DNA from: JALHUF01 sp050014795
GTDB taxonomy: Bacteria; Acidobacteriota; Terriglobia; UBA7540
DNA length: 9,066 nucleotides
Direction of reading: 5' to 3'
Assembly (NCBI GenBank): GCA_050014795.1
Contig: JBEKCQ010000213.1
Coordinates: 1 to 9,066 of the forward strand
Positions 6,477-9,066 of this stretch are shown piece after piece. Below the pieces are notes generated by a model, which made no database searches, was not told the origin of the DNA, and worked only from the letters and a program-made list of their open reading frames with translations. How positions within the stretch are numbered: position 1 is the first letter of the stretch; each line of letters opens with the position of its first letter. The translations under genes and the position numbers were made by a program.

Positions 6477-6800
6477 CAGCCGGCGAGAATCCCGCGCCCG
6501 CCGGCGAGGCAGGGTGGGATGGTAGCCCCCAGCCCCCCACCCAGGGCGCCACACCCCATGTACCTGTCCCGCCCAGCGTGGATGTGCCACCCGTTCGGCC
6601 CCGACATTTTGCCCCCTCTTAACTTGGCAATTATTTTTCTCTTGACAACTGGACTCGATGTCCGCAGAATCTGCCCATAACTGTGCGGTAACCAGTATCT
6701 CCCAGGGAAGGCGGTGCGAATTTGAGATCCGGGCCAACTTTCTCGCTCCTGTTCCCGTTCCGTTCGCTCCATTTCCAGCTCCAGCCTGATCCTTAGTGCA

Positions 6801-6820
6801 CACCACCTGAGAAAGTGGTG
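6801..6820. repeat. Six-pair hairpin with CTGAGAAA loop
   Basis: CACCAC (6801-6806) and GTGGTG (6815-6820) pair around CTGAGAAA. The loop shares CCTGAGAA(A/G)G with the hairpin at 6453-6476, so the two may be related ends of one element. Confidence 0.3.
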
Positions 6821-6930
6821 CTCGGCTCTTTCTCCCGTCGGCAGCTTGCCTGCAAAGGTCACCTGATGCAGGCGTGCCGGCTTCGCGGCGCTCATCCGAG
6901 ACCGCTTTCTGCGACGTCGGAAACCTGGGG

Positions 6931-6939
6931 TGGTATTAT
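6931..6939 (+). promoter_or_regulatory. Extended -10 promoter of the RelE-like/TIR cassette
   Basis: TGG-TATTAT (6931-6939) matches the extended -10 pattern TGN-TATNNT with five of six -10 bases. Transcription would start near 6946, about 38 bases before the ATG at 6984. This argues against using the GTG at 6930 as the start codon. The -35 region is poor, as is usual for extended -10 promoters. Confidence 0.45.
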
Positions 6940-6983
6940 CAGTACGGATTGTCCTTGCACTAGCCCTTCTCCAGGAGGGCTCA

Positions 6984-8033
6984 ATGGTGGAGGCTGCCAG
7001 ACAATACGAGATCAGCCGCGCGGAGTTCGAGCGAGCTCTAACTTTGCTCGAGCGCGAGCGGGAATCGATGCGGCTGTCCCGCGCTCAAAAGGTGTCCTAC
7101 CAACTCTATATCATCTTCGTTTGCGGCTTCGTCATCTGCCTTGTGGGCGTATTCATCTCTGTTCTGGTTAGTATTGAAAGAACGAAACCGTCAGCGGTAG
7201 GATTTTCTTTCTCCATCGGTTTAGCTCTTTGCTTCTTAGGCGCGATCCTGTCGCTCATCTTAAACATACCACTCATGTTGAAGATCGGCCGGCAGAAGTG
7301 GCGCCTTCGCAAGCTGGGGTTCTCGGACGCCTCGGATGTTCTCTGGAAGGCTCAACAGAAGACACGGCGTTGGGTGGCTGTTACGGGGAAGATCGCTCTA
7401 TATCTGGGAATACTCTTCCTGGGTCTGGGGATGCTTTTTTTGGTCGTTACTGTCGCGAGGGGTTGGGGGGGGCGGGGAAGAGTTGGGTGGTGGGCACTCT
7501 GGAACTTCTTGTTTGCCATCGTCTTCGTGGTGTTCTACTTCCTTCAAAAGGGCAAAGCGTGGTTGGATATGGTGGCGTCTCGATGGACGGACATCACGCG
7601 CCTTAAAGCATCGATGCTGGATCTGAAGAAGAGCGCGGAGCGCGCGGGAGCCGACCGTATTTCCGTTCCGAGCGAAACGATCGAGCGGTTCTGCCAGATC
7701 GAGACCGAAACGATCGTGCGCAGCCGAGCCCAGGCGATCAGTGAGATGGCTATGGCGCCGAGGTCGAACTTGTCGATTCTGTCGAGCCGAGACGTGCTTG
7801 AGGCCAAGTCCGTTTTAGATGCCGAAAGTCGGCTCAAAGTCGAAGAAGCGATTGAAGGACTGATGCTGGAGCCACGGCCTTCCGGTGTGGAAGAGGATGC
7901 CAAGACTGGCTTCCTGCGCCGGCGTGTGAATGGAACGGACCAAGAGATCGTGTATGCGGTTGATGACGCCGAGCGGCGTCTGAGACTCGTGACACTCCGG
8001 CGAGTAACAGTTCCTGAACGTGGCGATGCCTGA
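6984..8033 (+). CDS. Four-helix membrane protein with C-terminal RelE/ParE-like domain
   Basis: 349 residues; ATG at 6984 preceded by AGGAGG six bases upstream. Residues 1-36 are charged and helical. Four hydrophobic helices follow at about 40-62, 70-98, 132-158 and 169-188, in two hairpins separated by a basic cytosolic loop (101-130). Residues 190-260 are a soluble helical linker. Residues about 265-341 resemble a RelE/ParE-type fold: two helices ('SVLDAESRLKVEEAIEGLML', then 'EPRPSG') and a strand set 'GFLRRRVNG...QEIVYAVDDAERRLRLVTLRR', the pattern of RelE 'RVGDYRVIYEVDD'. The Arg that RelE uses in the 'GDYR' position is not conserved, so RNase activity is doubtful. The paired helices loosely recall the membrane modules of TRADD-N/TIR conflict systems (low confidence). 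It overlaps the TIR gene by eight bases, so the two are translationally coupled. Membrane topology is sure; the RelE-like call is by eye. Confidence 0.72.
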   Translation: MVEAARQYEISRAEFERALTLLERERESMRLSRAQKVSYQLYIIFVCGFVICLVGVFISVLVSIERTKPSAVGFSFSIGLALCFLGAILSLILNIPLMLKIGRQKWRLRKLGFSDASDVLWKAQQKTRRWVAVTGKIALYLGILFLGLGMLFLVVTVARGWGGRGRVGWWALWNFLFAIVFVVFYFLQKGKAWLDMVASRWTDITRLKASMLDLKKSAERAGADRISVPSETIERFCQIETETIVRSRAQAISEMAMAPRSNLSILSSRDVLEAKSVLDAESRLKVEEAIEGLMLEPRPSGVEEDAKTGFLRRRVNGTDQEIVYAVDDAERRLRLVTLRRVTVPERGDA

Positions 8034-8748
8034 CACTACCGTCTTCGCACAATACGCAACCTCTTACTCGGAAGAGGTCCACCGAGACCGCAAGCAGCTT
8101 CCCAAGGAGCTGCTCGCGGCGCTCTGGGATGCAGTCGATAATCTCGCAAAAGACCCTGACGCCCAACGGGAACACACGCAAGAGTTCGGCGGCCTCAAAG
8201 ACGTCTGGCTGTACGTGCCTCCTGAGACCCCCTTGGAAATCACTTACCAGATTGACCGAGCGAATCGACAGTTGTACATCGTGCATGTTGCCGCCCGGAT
8301 CGTTGAGCTGAAGTGCGTGTTCGTCAGCTACAGTCATGAGGACAAGGAGTGGCTCGAGCGGGTGAAGAAGTTCCTGACTCCGCTTGAGAGAAAAGGCCTT
8401 GTCCGCACCTGGGACGACGGGAAGATCCAGCCGGGATCAAAGTGGGAAACGGAGATACAGAAGCACCTAGAGTCCGCGAAGATGGCCGTGCTCCTAGTGA
8501 CCCAGGATTTCCTCAACTCCCCCTTCATCCAGGGGAAGGAGGTCCCGCAGTTGCTGACGAAGGCCGAGCAGCAGGGTCTCAAGATCATCTGGATCGCGGT
8601 CAAGTCGTGTACCGTTAAAGATTCGGTGATTTCCAAGTTCCAGGCGGCGAACGATCCCAAGCATCCACTTGCGGAGCTCGACGATGCCCAACAGGACAGA
8701 GTGCTGGTCGAGATCTACGAAAAGATAAAGACAGCGGTCGAGTCTTGA
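8026..8748 (+). CDS. RelE/ParE-like domain fused to a TIR domain
   Basis: 240 residues from the ATG at 8026, overlapping the previous stop by eight bases. A GTG six bases upstream is an alternative; neither has a clear ribosome site. Residues 5-92 look like a RelE/ParE fold: 'YSEEVHRDRKQLPKELLAAL', then 'DNLAKDPD', 'GGLKDVWLYV', 'LEITYQIDRANRQLYIVHVA'. The RelE catalytic Arg positions are not evident. Residues 97-236 are a TIR domain of the 'WDD' type: 'CVFVSYSHEDKEWL' (97-110), 'VRTWDDGKIQPGSKW' (126-140), 'AVLLVTQDFLNSPFI' (154-168) followed by E172, the position expected for the NADase Glu, and 'FQAANDP' (205-211). Many bacterial TIR domains cleave NAD+ or make cyclic ADP-ribose signals in anti-phage defence. 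Here an effector TIR is probably controlled through its RelE-like domain, possibly by pairing with the same fold on the membrane protein. TIR certain, the N-terminal domain likely, the system inferred. Confidence 0.88.
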   Translation: MPDTTVFAQYATSYSEEVHRDRKQLPKELLAALWDAVDNLAKDPDAQREHTQEFGGLKDVWLYVPPETPLEITYQIDRANRQLYIVHVAARIVELKCVFVSYSHEDKEWLERVKKFLTPLERKGLVRTWDDGKIQPGSKWETEIQKHLESAKMAVLLVTQDFLNSPFIQGKEVPQLLTKAEQQGLKIIWIAVKSCTVKDSVISKFQAANDPKHPLAELDDAQQDRVLVEIYEKIKTAVES

Positions 8749-8774
8749 CGGCACATTCCTTAGGAGAAAATGCC

Positions 8775-9026
8775 GTGCGGACTGATCCCGGCCACTTTCC
8801 GCATCACGTCTTTGTCACCTACACAACACGAGAGGACGAGGTCGGGCAAGTGCTGCCTTTGGTAACCGACCATTGATTCGAAGTGTACAAGGAGGGTTGT
8901 CCTCCCGCAGGACCCGAACCAACCGCGAATGCCGATGCACACGGAGAGGAGTGCACCATTGCTGGCTCGGGAAACCTGAAACCTGTCCTCGATAGAATCA
9001 ATGATCTCAATCTGGACAGCAGGTAG
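8775..9026 (+). pseudogene. Possible third cassette gene, interrupted by one in-frame TGA
   Basis: The frame opens with a GTG at 8775 that has AGGAG eight bases upstream. Alternatively it opens with a TTG at 8745 that overlaps the TIR gene stop as TTGA. It reads 'RTDPGHFPHHVFVTYTTRED' and on to '...LPLVTDH', meets TGA at 8874-8876, and resumes in the same frame as 'FEVYKEG...' to '...LDRINDLNLDSR' with TAG at 9024-9026. The terminator stem starts at the next base, which supports a real gene end here. 'VFVTYTTRED' recalls the TIR first strand 'VFVSYSHED' of its neighbour, so it may be a truncated TIR-like or accessory protein. A frame with a single stop in 94 codons can occur by chance, so this is tentative. 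Function unknown. Confidence 0.4.
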
Positions 9027-9058
9027 CGCGGACCTGTCGTTTAGGTCCGCGGCTTTTT
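9027..9058 (+). terminator. Rho-independent terminator of the RelE-like/TIR cassette
   Basis: CGCGGACCT (9027-9035) and AGGTCCGCG (9043-9051) form a perfect nine-pair stem around GTCGTTT, followed by GC and TTTTT (9054-9058). It points in the direction of the cassette and marks its likely 3' end. Confidence 0.85.
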
Positions 9059-9066
9059 GTTGTCAA

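Larger units (their letters stand above)
6353..6930. other. Long intergenic region without a convincing gene
   Basis: Reading frames here have biased, low-complexity translations (Pro/Arg/Gly-rich) and no matching ribosome sites. Visible content: a hairpin at 6453-6476, a second hairpin at 6801-6820 with a similar loop, a promoter-like TTGACA (6642-6647) with CAGAAT (6665-6670) at 17-base spacing on the plus strand, and a C-rich stretch at 6525-6620. It may include remains of a mobile or repeated element, but I cannot identify one. Confidence 0.45.

Noticed and set aside
6402..6806. A 134-codon minus-strand open frame in the intergenic region
   Set aside because: Low-complexity translation, no ribosome site, and no domain; it spans a hairpin and a C-rich stretch typical of non-coding sequence.
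6930..6983. GTG start at 6930 for the membrane/RelE-like gene
   Set aside because: It overlaps the likely extended -10 promoter and has no ribosome site; ATG at 6984 has an AGGAGG site.
8770..8865. A 31-residue peptide starting at the ATG after AGGAG downstream of the TIR gene
   Set aside because: The spacing to the ATG is only three bases and the peptide has no features. The same AGGAG fits the GTG at 8775 better, whose frame continues to the terminator.
8874..8876. The in-frame TGA as a selenocysteine codon
   Set aside because: I see no convincing SECIS hairpin immediately after it and no redox motif such as UxxC; a nonsense mutation or chance frame is simpler.
1..9066. CRISPR arrays, tRNA or rRNA genes
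   Set aside because: No regularly spaced repeats, cloverleaf-like sequence or rRNA signature sequence was seen on either strand.

Overview
The window most likely comes from a soil member of the Acidobacteriota (Solibacter/Bryobacter-like). The evidence is the truncated secreted protein at the left edge, which carries the 'SVPYALKAEDAAMLGG' type motif common in that phylum, together with a secreted ThuA-domain protein, an IS1380-type transposase remnant and moderately high G+C. This placement is by eye and no search was run.

Layout, left to right. (1) Positions 1-781, minus strand: N-terminal 260 residues of a secreted acidobacterial-type protein that runs off the window. (2) 782-1271: no gene, probably partly the tail of an insertion element. 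(3) 1272-1645, minus: a doubly deleted IS1380-family transposase remnant. (4) 1710-4710, minus: a magnesium-type operon. It has a sigma-70-like promoter, an M-box (ykoK) riboswitch, an intrinsic terminator, a soluble PRC-barrel/MgtE_N/CBS-CBS protein and, 24 bases later, an Nramp-family transporter that lacks the canonical transition-metal motifs. (5) 4728-4855: short repeats and a palindrome. (6) 5026-5812, minus: a secreted ThuA-domain gene frameshifted by an exact 13-base tandem duplication, with a G-quadruplex motif upstream. (7) 6116-6352, plus: a small two-helix membrane protein. (8) 6353-6983: mostly non-coding, with two hairpins and a promoter. (9) 6984-9058, plus: a compact cassette. 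It holds a four-helix membrane protein with a RelE/ParE-like C-terminus, an overlapping gene fusing a RelE/ParE-like domain to a TIR domain, a short third reading frame broken by one TGA, and an intrinsic terminator.

Two systems stand out. In the first, the Mg2+-sensing cytosolic part of MgtE appears without its channel, is co-transcribed with an Nramp-like carrier, and sits under a Mg2+ riboswitch. This suggests a riboswitch-controlled two-component Mg2+ importer. In the second, a RelE-like fold occurs twice in adjacent, overlapping genes, once on a membrane anchor and once on a TIR domain. This could be an undescribed TIR-type immune or conflict module in which the paired RelE-like domains join sensor and effector. 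Both functional readings are inference from architecture and context.
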